A stretch of 64,000 nucleotides of DNA, from positions 186,001 through 250,000 of the forward strand of contig NZ_KZ857173.1 of NCBI RefSeq assembly GCF_003350925.1, given 5' to 3'. Positions within the stretch are counted from its first letter, which is position 1. Every line of letters begins with the position of its first letter. The notes under the pieces were generated by a model that worked only from the letters and a program-made list of their open reading frames with translations, did not search any database and was not told the DNA's origin. The position numbers and the translations under genes were made by a program. Positions 46,685 through 55,485 of this stretch are shown here, in pieces. Origin of the DNA: Dyella tabacisoli. Lineage in GTDB: Bacteria; Pseudomonadota; Gammaproteobacteria; Xanthomonadales; Rhodanobacteraceae.

Positions 46685-48379
46685 ATGAGCAATGAGCGTC
46701 CGTGGCTGGATCACTATCCGGATGGCATACCCGCACAGATCGACATCAATGAATACGCCTCGGTCGTAGCGGTACTCGAAGAATCGTTCGAACGTTTTCG
46801 TGATCGCCCGGCATTCAGCAATTTCGGTAAACAGATCAGCTACGGCCAACTCGAAGAAATGAGTCGGCACTTCGCCAGCTATCTCACCGGCGAGCTCAAG
46901 CTTAATAAGGGTGATCGCATCGCCCTGATGATGCCAAACGTGTTGCAGTACCCTATTGCCTTGTTCGGCGCGCTACGCGCCGGCATGATCGTGGTCAATA
47001 CCAACCCGATGTATACGGCGCGCGAGCTGAAACACCAGCTCGAAGACGCCGGTGCGAAGGCTATTGTCGTACTCGACAATTTCGCGGCGACCCTGCAACA
47101 GGTGGTTGCCGAGACCCACATCGAGCACATCGTCACCACCGGCATTGGCGACCTGCTCGGTTTTCCGAAAGGCGTGCTAGTCAATTTCGTGCTCAAGCAC
47201 GTGAAGAAGATCGTGCCAGCCTTCCAATTGCCGCAAGCGGTGCGTTTCCGCGACGCACTATCGCGCGGCGCGGCACACCCGTCATTGAAAGTGGCACTGA
47301 ACCACGATGACATCGCTTTTCTGCAATACACCGGCGGCACCACCGGCGTAGCCAAAGGCGCCATGCTCACGCATGGCAATATGGTCGCCAATATGATGCA
47401 AGCCGGCGCATGGATCGGTGCCAACGCCAAGTTTGGCGAAGAAGTCATCATCACCGCACTGCCGCTCTATCACATCTTTTCATTGACCGCAAACAGCCTG
47501 GCGTTTCTGCGGCTCGGCGGCCTGAACTGGCTGATTACCAATCCGCGTGACATGCCAGGTTTTGTCAAAGAGCTGAAGAAATCCAAATTCACCGCGCTTA
47601 CGGGTGTCAACACGCTGTTCAATGGCTTGCTCAACACTCCTGGCTTCGCCGAACTCGACTTCTCGCGCCTGCACTTGACCCTGGGCGGCGGCATGGCGGT
47701 GCAGCGCGCTGTTGCCGAACGCTGGAAAAAAGTCACCGGCTGCACCCTCGCCGAAGCCTATGGCCTTACCGAAACCTCGCCGGCGGTATGCATCAACCCT
47801 CTCAGTATTACGGCTTACAACGGGTCGATCGGCCTTCCCGTTCCATCTACCGATGTAGCCATTTGGTCCGAAGACGGCCAACCATTGCCGATGGGTGAAG
47901 CGGGCGAGCTCATGGTGCACGGCCCGCAGGTGATGAAGGGCTATTGGCAGCGCCCGGACGAGACCATCAAGGTTCTCGGCAGTGACGGCTGGCTACACAC
48001 CGGCGACATCGCCCGAATGGATGCGAACGGCTACTTTTACATCGTCGACCGCAAGAAAGACATGATCCTCGTTTCCGGCTTCAACGTTTATCCGAACGAA
48101 GTCGAAGACGCCGTCATGCTGCATCCGGGCGTAGCGGAGGTTGCCGCCATTGGCATCACCGACGAGCATTCCGGCGAGGCAGTGAAACTGTTCGTCGTGC
48201 GCAAAGATCCCAGCCTGACCATCGATGAGTTGAAGCAGTTTTGCCGCGACAATCTCACGGGTTACAAACGCCCGAAGATCATCGAATTTCGTGATTCGCT
48301 GCCCAAAAGCAACGTGGGCAAGATTCTGCGTCGCGAACTGCGTGACGAGAAGCCGATGCCGGCAGCCACCGCTGGTTGA
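46685..48379 (+). CDS. fadD: Long-chain fatty acid-CoA ligase
   Basis: Activates exogenous fatty acids to acyl-CoA for beta-oxidation at the inner membrane. 564 residues, starting [20 protein letters not shown], the form seen in FadD relatives. AMP-binding enzyme motifs: [18 protein letters not shown] (P-loop), [50 protein letters not shown] (FACS signature), and the catalytic Lys in [10 protein letters not shown] near the end. In many xanthomonads the DSF synthesis gene cluster contains a FadD-like ligase (rpfB); no rpfF or rpfC gene is adjacent here, so the lipid-catabolic name is kept. Confidence 0.93.
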   Translation: MSNERPWLDHYPDGIPAQIDINEYASVVAVLEESFERFRDRPAFSNFGKQISYGQLEEMSRHFASYLTGELKLNKGDRIALMMPNVLQYPIALFGALRAGMIVVNTNPMYTARELKHQLEDAGAKAIVVLDNFAATLQQVVAETHIEHIVTTGIGDLLGFPKGVLVNFVLKHVKKIVPAFQLPQAVRFRDALSRGAAHPSLKVALNHDDIAFLQYTGGTTGVAKGAMLTHGNMVANMMQAGAWIGANAKFGEEVIITALPLYHIFSLTANSLAFLRLGGLNWLITNPRDMPGFVKELKKSKFTALTGVNTLFNGLLNTPGFAELDFSRLHLTLGGGMAVQRAVAERWKKVTGCTLAEAYGLTETSPAVCINPLSITAYNGSIGLPVPSTDVAIWSEDGQPLPMGEAGELMVHGPQVMKGYWQRPDETIKVLGSDGWLHTGDIARMDANGYFYIVDRKKDMILVSGFNVYPNEVEDAVMLHPGVAEVAAIGITDEHSGEAVKLFVVRKDPSLTIDELKQFCRDNLTGYKRPKIIEFRDSLPKSNVGKILRRELRDEKPMPAATAG

Positions 48380-48394
48380 TTTGACGCCTTTAAC

Positions 48395-48425
48395 CGCTTG
48401 CGTCTACCTCAAGTAGACGCAAGCG
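48395..48425. terminator. Hairpin between fadD and the PilZ gene
   Basis: Perfect 13-bp stem CGCTTGCGTCTAC / GTAGACGCAAGCG with a five-base loop, in the 65-bp gap between the convergent genes. No T-run on either strand, so it may act as a stem-loop 3' end or with Rho rather than as a classical terminator. Confidence 0.6.
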
Positions 48426-48444
48426 CGTGAACCGACGGCACACC

Positions 48445-48810
48445 TTAATCGTCCCGCCATTGCTCCAGGATATCGGCGTAGCCGCCAAGCAAATTCCATA
48501 ACGGCACCTGTTTGTCTTCAGGAATGCGCGTATAGGCCAGGCCAATATGACGACTGGATACACGCGCCACGACCGCCTCCAAATGGATATGCAGGTCATG
48601 GCCGAAGATCATGTCCAGCATCCAGCTTTGTCCTGCCTCGCCCTGCCAGCCAAGCGGCCGCCGCAGAAGCACGCCCGTAGCCGATATATCTACCAGTTCG
48701 GTGGGCTGAGATTGATTGCCACGGCTCATCAGCACCGTAGTTTCGATGCGCATGCGGGCAGGTCGTAATTGCCCTGAATCGCCGCCCAGAATGTCGTCGG
48801 CTTTCGTCAC
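48445..48810 (-). CDS. PilZ-domain protein (predicted c-di-GMP receptor)
   Basis: 121 residues from the GTG at 48810, chosen because GGAGGA lies six bases upstream; the frame is open to 48873. The PilZ core follows: Arg-rich LRPARMRIE (the RxxxR c-di-GMP contact) and VDISATGVLLRRP (the DxSxxG contact), then alternating hydrophobic strands of a beta-barrel. Single-domain PilZ proteins bind c-di-GMP and act through partner proteins. No cyclase or phosphodiesterase gene is nearby; the partner is unknown. Confidence 0.88.
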   Translation of the reverse strand: MTKADDILGGDSGQLRPARMRIETTVLMSRGNQSQPTELVDISATGVLLRRPLGWQGEAGQSWMLDMIFGHDLHIHLEAVVARVSSRHIGLAYTRIPEDKQVPLWNLLGGYADILEQWRDD

Positions 48811-49590
48811 CACCCCTCCTCCGTTCGCACCGCGCATCCCCTGGTACCTGTTGATCCCCATCCAGGAAATCACTCTATTTGTTCAGCGCCGAACCTTGTA
48901 CGACGCTGTTCACACATGACAAGCAAGTGACGTGCCATGGCATATCATGGCCTGCAGGATCACTAGCACCCTGCAAACGTTACATAAAAAGCCGGACAGC
49001 CTGCCGCGTCGTGCAACGGCCCGACGCGGCAGGTCACATGCTGCCCATACATCAAGGGTCATTATCTAACGGTATAAACCATCGCATCACGGCGACGACA
49101 GACACTAGCGTGAATATAAGCCTAGACTCGGTTTGGCCGGCTTGGCCCACATACTGGACTTGCCGCCCATCAGCCGTTACTCTGTGACCCACGCTCTAGG
49201 TCCAAGGGTGCGAGCAGGCCGGTCATGACTGGCCAATACTGCCCACCCGGCGCACACAGCAACCGCTAAACCGTTCGTGACATAGCTCGTCACAACGTCG
49301 CTCGCATCGCCTTTGTTACTAAACAGGGATGCCGCAGCGGTCGCTCACGGCCAACCTGATCGAAACCGTTTCATTAAAGTGGTGCAGCGACGATGGCGTA
49401 CATCGAGCCTCGGTTGAGCATCGTGCTAATTAGCTTCATAGGGTCCAGCTTCATTGGGGTCATTGGGCCGCCGCTTTGCAGCGCTGCCCGTGTGGGGACA
49501 TTCCGTAAGCGAATGCCGGTGGAACAAAACGGTTCCTAACGTGTTGAACGCATTACTAGCCGTCCTGAGGCGGCTTCACGACATGTATTG
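48811..49590. other. Long intergenic region between the PilZ gene and scpA
   Basis: About 780 bp without a convincing ORF. Two structured spots: a perfect 12-bp stem with a 10-base loop (CCTGCCGCGTCG / CGACGCGGCAGG, 49000-49033), and an 18-bp near-palindrome GGCCGGTCATGACTGGCC (49217-49234). The scpA promoter must lie here. The hairpin could be the 3' end of a small RNA, but no promoter-hairpin pair is convincing. Confidence 0.45.
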
Positions 49591-50493
49591 ATGAGCACTG
49601 AGCCCGAGGCCGTTACAGCACCGCAAGACGCCTTCGCGTCGGTACCGCAACAGCAGGAAATGCCGCTGGCCATTGTGCGCGGCGAGCCGCTACTGCAGAT
49701 GCCGCAGGATTTGTATATCCCGCCGGACGCGCTCGAGGTCATCCTTGAGGCATTCGAAGGACCACTGGATCTGTTGCTCTATCTGATACGCAGACAGAAC
49801 CTGGATATTCTTGATATTCCGGTTGCCGAGATTACCCGGCAATACATGACCTACATCGACTTGATGCGCGATGTGATGCGCCTGGAGCTGGCGGCAGAAT
49901 ATCTGCTGATGGCCGCCATCCTGGCTGAAATCAAATCGCGACTGTTGTTGCCGCGCCCCCCCTCGGAGGAAGGCATCGAAGAGGATCCCCGCGCGGAGCT
50001 GGTGCGGCGTCTACAGGAATACGAGCGTTTCAAACGAGCGGCGGAGGATATCGAAGCCCTGCCCCGCCTGGAGCGCGACACTGTCGTCGTACAGGCCGAC
50101 ATTGGCGAGCGCAACGTCATCAAGTTGCCACCGCCACTGGACCTCAAGGAGATGCTGCTGGCGCTGAAAGACGTCATGCATCGAGCGGAGTTGTTCGGGC
50201 ATCACGCCATCAAGCGCGAGGCGCTAAGCGTACGTCAGCGCATGGGTGAGCTGCTTGGCCGGCTCAGCGACAGCAGCTTCCATCGTTTCGAGACGCTGTT
50301 CGAGATCAGTGAAGGGCGGCTCGGCATCGTGGTGACCTTTTTGGCCATGCTGGAATTAGCCAAGGAAATGCTGATCGAAATTGTGCAAGAAGAACCTTTG
50401 GCGCCGATCTACGTGAAAGCAAAAGTGACGCTTACCGAAGCCATCGACGAAACGATGCCCGATGAAACGGCGTTTTTCGCCGCGTCGGACTAA
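49591..50493 (+). CDS. scpA: Segregation and condensation protein A
   Basis: Kleisin subunit of the SMC-ScpAB complex in chromosome segregation. 300 residues from the ATG at 49591 (a TTG one codon earlier is in frame). The N-terminal kleisin motif FEGPLDLLLYLIRRQNLDILD near residue 55 is diagnostic, followed by helical AEYLLMAAILAEIKSRLLLP. The C-terminal part folds as a winged helix (RLGIVVTFLAMLELAKEMLI). The first 40 residues are an unusual Gln/Pro/Glu-rich extension. Operon with scpB and rluB. Confidence 0.95.
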   Translation: MSTEPEAVTAPQDAFASVPQQQEMPLAIVRGEPLLQMPQDLYIPPDALEVILEAFEGPLDLLLYLIRRQNLDILDIPVAEITRQYMTYIDLMRDVMRLELAAEYLLMAAILAEIKSRLLLPRPPSEEGIEEDPRAELVRRLQEYERFKRAAEDIEALPRLERDTVVVQADIGERNVIKLPPPLDLKEMLLALKDVMHRAELFGHHAIKREALSVRQRMGELLGRLSDSSFHRFETLFEISEGRLGIVVTFLAMLELAKEMLIEIVQEEPLAPIYVKAKVTLTEAIDETMPDETAFFAASD

Positions 50494-50574
50494 AAGCAGT
50501 CTCTACATTGAAGTTATCCCATTTAAGCGGTACCGGTGCATCGGTACTCATGAATCCGCATCCGACCCAAGGCT

Positions 50575-51501
50575 ATGCAGATCGAGCAACTCAAACCCAT
50601 TCTTGAAGCAGCCTTGCTAGCCTCTACTCATCCGATGACCGTTCAACAACTGGGCGATTTGTTCAGCGAAGAGGACGAGGTCGGTCGCGAGCAGATCGCT
50701 ATCGCTTTAGAGGCCCTTGCCGCCGACTGCGAAGGTCGTGGCGTGCATCTGCTCGAAGTAGCATCCGGCTTTCGCTATCAAGTACGTCAAGAAGTGCATC
50801 CGTGGATTTCGCGGATGTGGACGGAGAAGCCCAGCCGTTATTCTCGAGCACTGCTTGAGACACTGGCGCTGATCGCCTACCGTCAACCGATCACTCGCCC
50901 CGAAATCGAGCAAATCCGCGGCGTGGTAGTGTCCTCCAACATCATCAAGACCATGGAAGAACGGGAATGGATTCGCGTGGTCGGTTACCGCGATGTACCC
51001 GGTAAGCCCGCACTGTTCGGCACCACCCGCGCTTTCCTCGACTATTTCAATCTCAAATCGCTGGACGAATTGCCGCCACTCTCGGAAATCCGCGACATGG
51101 AAGATCCGCAGATGCGACTGGATCAAGAGCCGATGCCGGTCTACGTCGCGCGCGATTTGCCCATCGATCCCGATGAAGATATAGAAAGTACCGCGACTGA
51201 CCCGGCCGAAACGGGCATCGCCGAATCGATTCATCACGAGAGCGCTGAAACCGTAACCGATACCGCGGCCGACGAACACGCCCACAGCGACAACGCCGAG
51301 GCCCCGGCGATCGAAGCGCCATCCAACGAACCATCGCCGGAGACTGACCCCTCCAGCACGTCATCCAAAACCACAGCAGCCGAACTCGACAAGACTCACC
51401 CCGTCGAGGTCACAACAACAGCCACTGCCGACGAGGCAGCGAACCTGGCGGACGCCGAACCCGGCAACGCCGAGCAAGAGACTAAGGAGTACCGCGCATG
51501 A
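50575..51501 (+). CDS. scpB: Segregation and condensation protein B
   Basis: Dimeric winged-helix partner of ScpA. 308 residues; the folded part ends near 195 (RQPITRPEIEQIRGV ... REWIRVVGYRDVPGKPALFG). The remaining ~110 residues are an acidic, Thr/Ala/Glu-rich low-complexity tail (e.g. STATDPAETGIAESI) that is longer than typical ScpB and probably disordered. The stop codon overlaps the rluB start (ATGA), so the two are translationally coupled. Confidence 0.94.
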   Translation: MQIEQLKPILEAALLASTHPMTVQQLGDLFSEEDEVGREQIAIALEALAADCEGRGVHLLEVASGFRYQVRQEVHPWISRMWTEKPSRYSRALLETLALIAYRQPITRPEIEQIRGVVVSSNIIKTMEEREWIRVVGYRDVPGKPALFGTTRAFLDYFNLKSLDELPPLSEIRDMEDPQMRLDQEPMPVYVARDLPIDPDEDIESTATDPAETGIAESIHHESAETVTDTAADEHAHSDNAEAPAIEAPSNEPSPETDPSSTSSKTTAAELDKTHPVEVTTTATADEAANLADAEPGNAEQETKEYRA

Positions 51502-53048
51502 ATGCGCCGCAAAAATCCGTTCTGACCCTGAAACGCGAACCACGCACCGAAACCAATACACCGCCGCTGGAAGAGCGCCTGCATAAAGTGCTGGCCAATG
51601 CGGGCCTTGGCTCGCGCCGCATGCTGGAGCAACGCATCCAAGCCGGTGAAGTCGAAGTCAATGGCGCCGCCGCAGGCATCGGCGCCAGCGTGCATGCCGG
51701 CGATCGCGTCGTACTGGACGGCAAACAATTCGTTGTCGCCACTGACAACCGCGATGAGACCGAGGTACTGGTCTATCACAAGCCCGAAGGCGTCGTGACC
51801 ACGCGCGAAGACCCAGAAGGTCGCCCCACCGTATTCGAGCAGTTGCCGCGCCTGAAAGGTGCGCGCTGGGTCGCCGTGGGCCGCCTGGATATCAACACCA
51901 CCGGCTTGTTGTTGCTCACCACCGACGGCGAATTGGCCAACGTGCTGATGCACCCCAAGAGCGGGCTGGAACGCGAATACCTTTGCCGCGTCCACGGTGA
52001 GGTGCCTGACGAGATGATCGAAAAGCTCAAGGCCGGCGTGGAGCTTGAAGACGGCCCCGCCCGCTTCGACGAAATCGCCGTCATCAGCCGGGGCGGCAGC
52101 CATAGCTGGTTCCGCGTAGTGATCCGCGAAGGTCGTAACCGCGAAGTCCGCCGCCTATGGGACTCGCAAGGTTTTCTGGTCAGCCGTCTCAAGCGCATTC
52201 GCTACGGCAGCATCGGGCTACCGCGCACACTGCGCCGTGGCGACTGCGAAGCGCTGGGCGAAGACGCCGTCAAACAATTACGCAAGACCATCGGCCTGGG
52301 CGCAGCCCAGCCGGTACTGACACTGAGCCCCGTGCTTCATCAGCGTCGCGCCAACCGCCAAGTCACCGAATACAAGCCGGAGCGCGGCACCGGCCAAGCC
52401 TGGAGCAGCGGTCACCACGACGAAGCACGCGAACTGCGCGCCTACGACCGTATTCGCGAAGAACCGACCCGCGGCAAGCAACAACGTCGCCGCCCTGGGC
52501 AGGAAGTAAACGGCAACGTCGCCCGTCCTGATCGCGCACCGGTCAATACCGGCCGCCGTCCTAGTAAGCGTGGCGTCGCACCGGGCCAGGAGCTGCCCTC
52601 GGTACGTAGCTGGTTTGCTGGCGAAAGCCGCACCGGTGAAAGCCGTGATGGTGGCCGTGGTAATGCCGGCCCAGGTGCCGGTGCCGGCGGCAATCGCCGC
52701 CATGGCGGCGCCAAGCCGGCCGGTGCACGCAGTGGCGGCGGTCAAGGCAGTAGCCCTTATGGCGGCTTCTCCGGTGGCAACACCGGTGGCGCTCCGCGTG
52801 GCAACACGGGCAATCGGCAAGGGCCTGGTCAAGGTCAAGGCGGCCGGCCGGCCCGTAGCGGTGATCGCCCGCAAGGCAGTGGCGGTCGCCCGCAAGGTGG
52901 CGGTGGACGCCCACAAGGCAGCGGCGGTGCTCGTCCGCAAGGCGGCGGTGGCCGTCCGCAGGGCGGCGGTCGTCCTCAAGGTGGCGGTGGTGGACGCCCA
53001 CAGGGCGGCGGTGGCGGTCGTGGCGGTAATCGGTCAGGCAATCGCTAA
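51498..53048 (+). CDS. rluB: 23S rRNA pseudouridine(2605) synthase RluB with Arg/Gly-rich tail
   Basis: 516 residues. After a short basic leader comes an S4 domain (LHKVLANAGLGSRRMLEQRI, about 28-85), then the RsuA/RluB-type synthase domain with VGRLDINTTGLLLLTTDGEL, where the Asp in RLD is catalytic. From about 300 the protein is basic and low-complexity, ending in a Gly/Arg/Pro/Gln repeat (GGRPQGGGGRPQG and similar units). This tail adds about 200 residues and resembles RGG-type RNA-binding tails. Coupled to scpB by a four-base overlap, the conserved scpA-scpB-rluB order. Confidence 0.94.
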   Translation: MNAPQKSVLTLKREPRTETNTPPLEERLHKVLANAGLGSRRMLEQRIQAGEVEVNGAAAGIGASVHAGDRVVLDGKQFVVATDNRDETEVLVYHKPEGVVTTREDPEGRPTVFEQLPRLKGARWVAVGRLDINTTGLLLLTTDGELANVLMHPKSGLEREYLCRVHGEVPDEMIEKLKAGVELEDGPARFDEIAVISRGGSHSWFRVVIREGRNREVRRLWDSQGFLVSRLKRIRYGSIGLPRTLRRGDCEALGEDAVKQLRKTIGLGAAQPVLTLSPVLHQRRANRQVTEYKPERGTGQAWSSGHHDEARELRAYDRIREEPTRGKQQRRRPGQEVNGNVARPDRAPVNTGRRPSKRGVAPGQELPSVRSWFAGESRTGESRDGGRGNAGPGAGAGGNRRHGGAKPAGARSGGGQGSSPYGGFSGGNTGGAPRGNTGNRQGPGQGQGGRPARSGDRPQGSGGRPQGGGGRPQGSGGARPQGGGGRPQGGGRPQGGGGGRPQGGGGGRGGNRSGNR

Positions 53049-53054
53049 GCCTGC

Positions 53055-53408
53055 ATGTCCACAGCCGTTCGCATCTATCACAACAGTCGCTGCTCCAAAT
53101 CGCGGGCAGCGCTGACACTATTGCAAGAGCACGGATGCCAGTGCGAGGTAGTGAACTATCTCGACACACCGCCGAGCATCGAAGAGCTAACCGTCCTGCT
53201 CGAACAACTCGGCATGACGGCACGCGAGTTGATGCGCAAAAGCGAACCCGAGTATCAGGAGCTGGGCTTGAGCGAGCCGACCCTGAGTGAGACGGCGTTG
53301 ATAACCGCGATGACCGAGCATCCGCGCCTTATCGAACGCCCGATTGTCGTCGCCAATGGCAAGGCCGCCCTAGGGCGGCCACCCGAGTCAGTACTGGCCA
53401 TTTTGTAG
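53055..53408 (+). CDS. ArsC/YfgD-family thioredoxin-fold protein
   Basis: 117 residues. The active-site region YHNSRCSKSRAALTLL and the C-terminal ERPIVVANGKAALGRPPE match E. coli YfgD closely; ArsC arsenate reductase itself usually has a different context and the HNPxCGTSR form. Whether it reduces arsenate is unknown. It begins six bases after rluB and may be co-transcribed. No arsR or arsB genes are nearby. Confidence 0.88.
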   Translation: MSTAVRIYHNSRCSKSRAALTLLQEHGCQCEVVNYLDTPPSIEELTVLLEQLGMTARELMRKSEPEYQELGLSEPTLSETALITAMTEHPRLIERPIVVANGKAALGRPPESVLAIL

Positions 53409-53415
53409 AAACCTG

Positions 53416-53433
53416 CCCGGTTCGCGAACCGGG
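53416..53433. terminator. Hairpin between the ArsC-like gene and the omega-amidase gene
   Basis: CCCGGTT / AACCGGG with a four-base CGCG loop, 7 bp after the upstream stop, then TAAGTTCTTTA. A weak to moderate terminator for the convergent pair. Confidence 0.6.
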
Positions 53434-53461
53434 TAAGTTCTTTATATCGGTGCAAATCAAG

Positions 53462-54265
53462 TCAGCTCAGGTCGAGCTTGAAATGATCGGCATCCATCCA
53501 GGCCGGGAACCTCTCGCGGTGCGCAAGCAACAACGCCGGATCAAGCTTCACCGTCACGACCTGCTCCTGCGCGCCCAGCTCCACCAGCGGCTCGCCGATA
53601 GGATCGAGTACCGCACTGTCGCCCGCATAAGGCAAATCGTTGCCGTCCACACCGACACGATTAACCCCGATCACATAGCTTAAATTCTCGATGGCGCGGG
53701 CACGCAACAAAGTGCGCCAAGGCTGCCGCCGTGGTGCCGGCCAGTTGGCCACGAACAGCGCCAGATCGTAGTCCATGCCACCCGCACTGCCTTCCAATCG
53801 GCGATTGCGCAGCCACACCGGAAAACGTAGGTCATAGCAAACCTGCGGCAAAATCCGCCAGCCCTTCAGCTCGACAATCAAACGTTCATTGCCGCCGCCA
53901 TAGCGTGTGTGTTCGCCCGCCATGCGAAACAAATGACGCTTATCGTATTGCGCGAAACTGCCATCAGGGCGTGCCCACAACAAGCGGTTGTAAACGGTAT
54001 CGCCTTCGCGAATCGCCAGGCTGCCGCAGAGCACGGCATCGACCTCACAGGCCAATGCGCGTAACCAGGCCACCCCCTCGCCGTCCATGGTCTCCGCACT
54101 GGCGCGGGTGTCATTGCTGAAACCCGACAAAAAGGTTTCCGGCAATACCACCAAGTCGCTTTGCGCAGCCACGCGGCGTATCAGATCGCCGTAGTACTCG
54201 CGATTGGCCGGTGCATCGTGCCAGCGGGTCGCACCCTGTATCAGGCTAACGTTTAAAGCTTGCAT
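53462..54265 (-). CDS. yafV: Omega-amidase-like carbon-nitrogen hydrolase (YafV type)
   Basis: 267 residues, nitrilase superfamily. Catalytic Glu in VLPETFLSGF, Lys in YDKRHLFRMAGE, Cys in LPQVCYDLRFPVWLRN. These residues and the downstream NWPAPRRQPW segment match the E. coli YafV / omega-amidase group, which hydrolyses alpha-ketoglutaramate and alpha-ketosuccinamate formed by amide transaminases. The start at 54265 overlaps the end of the upstream aminotransferase gene by 13 bp, which supports a joint pathway. Confidence 0.9.
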   Translation of the reverse strand: MQALNVSLIQGATRWHDAPANREYYGDLIRRVAAQSDLVVLPETFLSGFSNDTRASAETMDGEGVAWLRALACEVDAVLCGSLAIREGDTVYNRLLWARPDGSFAQYDKRHLFRMAGEHTRYGGGNERLIVELKGWRILPQVCYDLRFPVWLRNRRLEGSAGGMDYDLALFVANWPAPRRQPWRTLLRARAIENLSYVIGVNRVGVDGNDLPYAGDSAVLDPIGEPLVELGAQEQVVTVKLDPALLLAHRERFPAWMDADHFKLDLS

Positions 54266-55398
54266 AGACGCTCCGCCGCCGCGTCCATAGTGGCATCGCT
54301 CTTGGCGAAGCACAGCCGCAGCAATCGCGTGTTCGGCGCCTGCTCACAGAACGGTGTCAGCGGAATGGTAGCCACCCCGCCCTGCTTTACCAGCCATTCG
54401 CAAAAAGCCGTGTCCGGCTCATCGCGAATCGCCGAATAGTCGACCAGTTGGAAATAGCCACCGGGCACATCGATCAGTTTCAATCGACTGGGTTTGAGCA
54501 AGGCACGAAAGCGGTCACGCTTGGCCTGATAGAACGCCGGCAGTTCCAGATAATGCTCCGGCGAGCTGGCCATGAATTCGGCAAAAGCTTGTTGTGCTGG
54601 GTGAAAAGTGCAGAACGTGAGGTATTGATGCACCTTGCGGAATTCCGCCGAAAGCGCCTTCGGCGCCACCGCGTAGCCCAGCTTCCAGCCGGTGCAGTGA
54701 TAGGTCTTGCCAAACGAAGACACCACGATGCTGCGCTCGGCAAGTTCGGCATGACGAAGCACGCTCTCATGCTGTGCACCGTCAAAAACGATGTGCTCGT
54801 ATACCTCATCGGACAGCACGATGATTTGTGTATCGCGCACAATCGCCGCCAGCTCATCCAGATCGTTCGCCGACAGCACCGCACCCGAAGGGTTGTGCGG
54901 ACTATTGATGAGGATCATTCGGGTTTTCGGCGTAACCGCCTCGCGCACGCGCTGCCAGTCGATGGCAAACTGCGGCACGGTCAACGGGATATGTACCGCA
55001 CGCGCGCCCTGCAATTCGATCGCCGGCTCGTAGCTGTCGTAAGCCGGATCGAACACAATGACCTCATCGCCACTGCGCACTACCGCGGCGATCGCAGCGA
55101 ACAATGCCTCAGTGGCGCCGGAGGTCACTGTAATCTCCGTGTCGGCACTGATGCGACGACCATACATACGCTCGGTTTTCAGTGCGATCTGTTCGCGCAA
55201 CGGTGCCAGGCCGATACCCGGCGCGTACTGATTGCGGCCCTCGGCCATCGCTCGGGTCACCGCCTCGCGCAAGGCCTGTGGCGGCTCGAAATCTGGAAAC
55301 CCCTGCCCCAGATTAACGGCTTTGTGTTCCAGCGCGAGCTGACTCATGACGCTGAAAATGGTCGTGCCTACTTTCGGAAGCTTGGTTTCGATCTGCAT
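54253..55398 (-). CDS. ybdL: Methionine/glutamine aminotransferase (YbdL type)
   Basis: PLP fold-type I transaminase of 381 residues; the PLP Lys lies in VVSSFGKTYHCTGWKLGYA. N-terminal KAVNLGQGFPDFEPP and NSPHNPSGAVLS are typical of the YbdL group, which transaminates methionine, glutamine and aromatic acids, producing alpha-ketoglutaramate from glutamine. The downstream overlapping omega-amidase would remove that product, giving the glutamine transaminase / omega-amidase route. The start at 55398 (MQIETKLPKVGTTIFSVMSQ) fits the family. Confidence 0.9.
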   Translation of the reverse strand: MQIETKLPKVGTTIFSVMSQLALEHKAVNLGQGFPDFEPPQALREAVTRAMAEGRNQYAPGIGLAPLREQIALKTERMYGRRISADTEITVTSGATEALFAAIAAVVRSGDEVIVFDPAYDSYEPAIELQGARAVHIPLTVPQFAIDWQRVREAVTPKTRMILINSPHNPSGAVLSANDLDELAAIVRDTQIIVLSDEVYEHIVFDGAQHESVLRHAELAERSIVVSSFGKTYHCTGWKLGYAVAPKALSAEFRKVHQYLTFCTFHPAQQAFAEFMASSPEHYLELPAFYQAKRDRFRALLKPSRLKLIDVPGGYFQLVDYSAIRDEPDTAFCEWLVKQGGVATIPLTPFCEQAPNTRLLRLCFAKSDATMDAAAERLCKL

Positions 55399-55485
55399 AG
55401 GTCCGGATGTCTGGATGGCTAAACAAGAAAAGTCTGGCGATGCTAACACGCACCATGCCCTCCTTCAGGGAAGGCAAACAATGAT

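Noticed and set aside
46685-48379. RpfB of a DSF quorum-sensing cluster
   Set aside because: No rpfF or rpfC is adjacent; a general FadD is the simpler call.
53055-53408. Arsenic-resistance determinant
   Set aside because: The active-site form RCSKSR and C-terminus fit the YfgD branch, and no ars genes are nearby.
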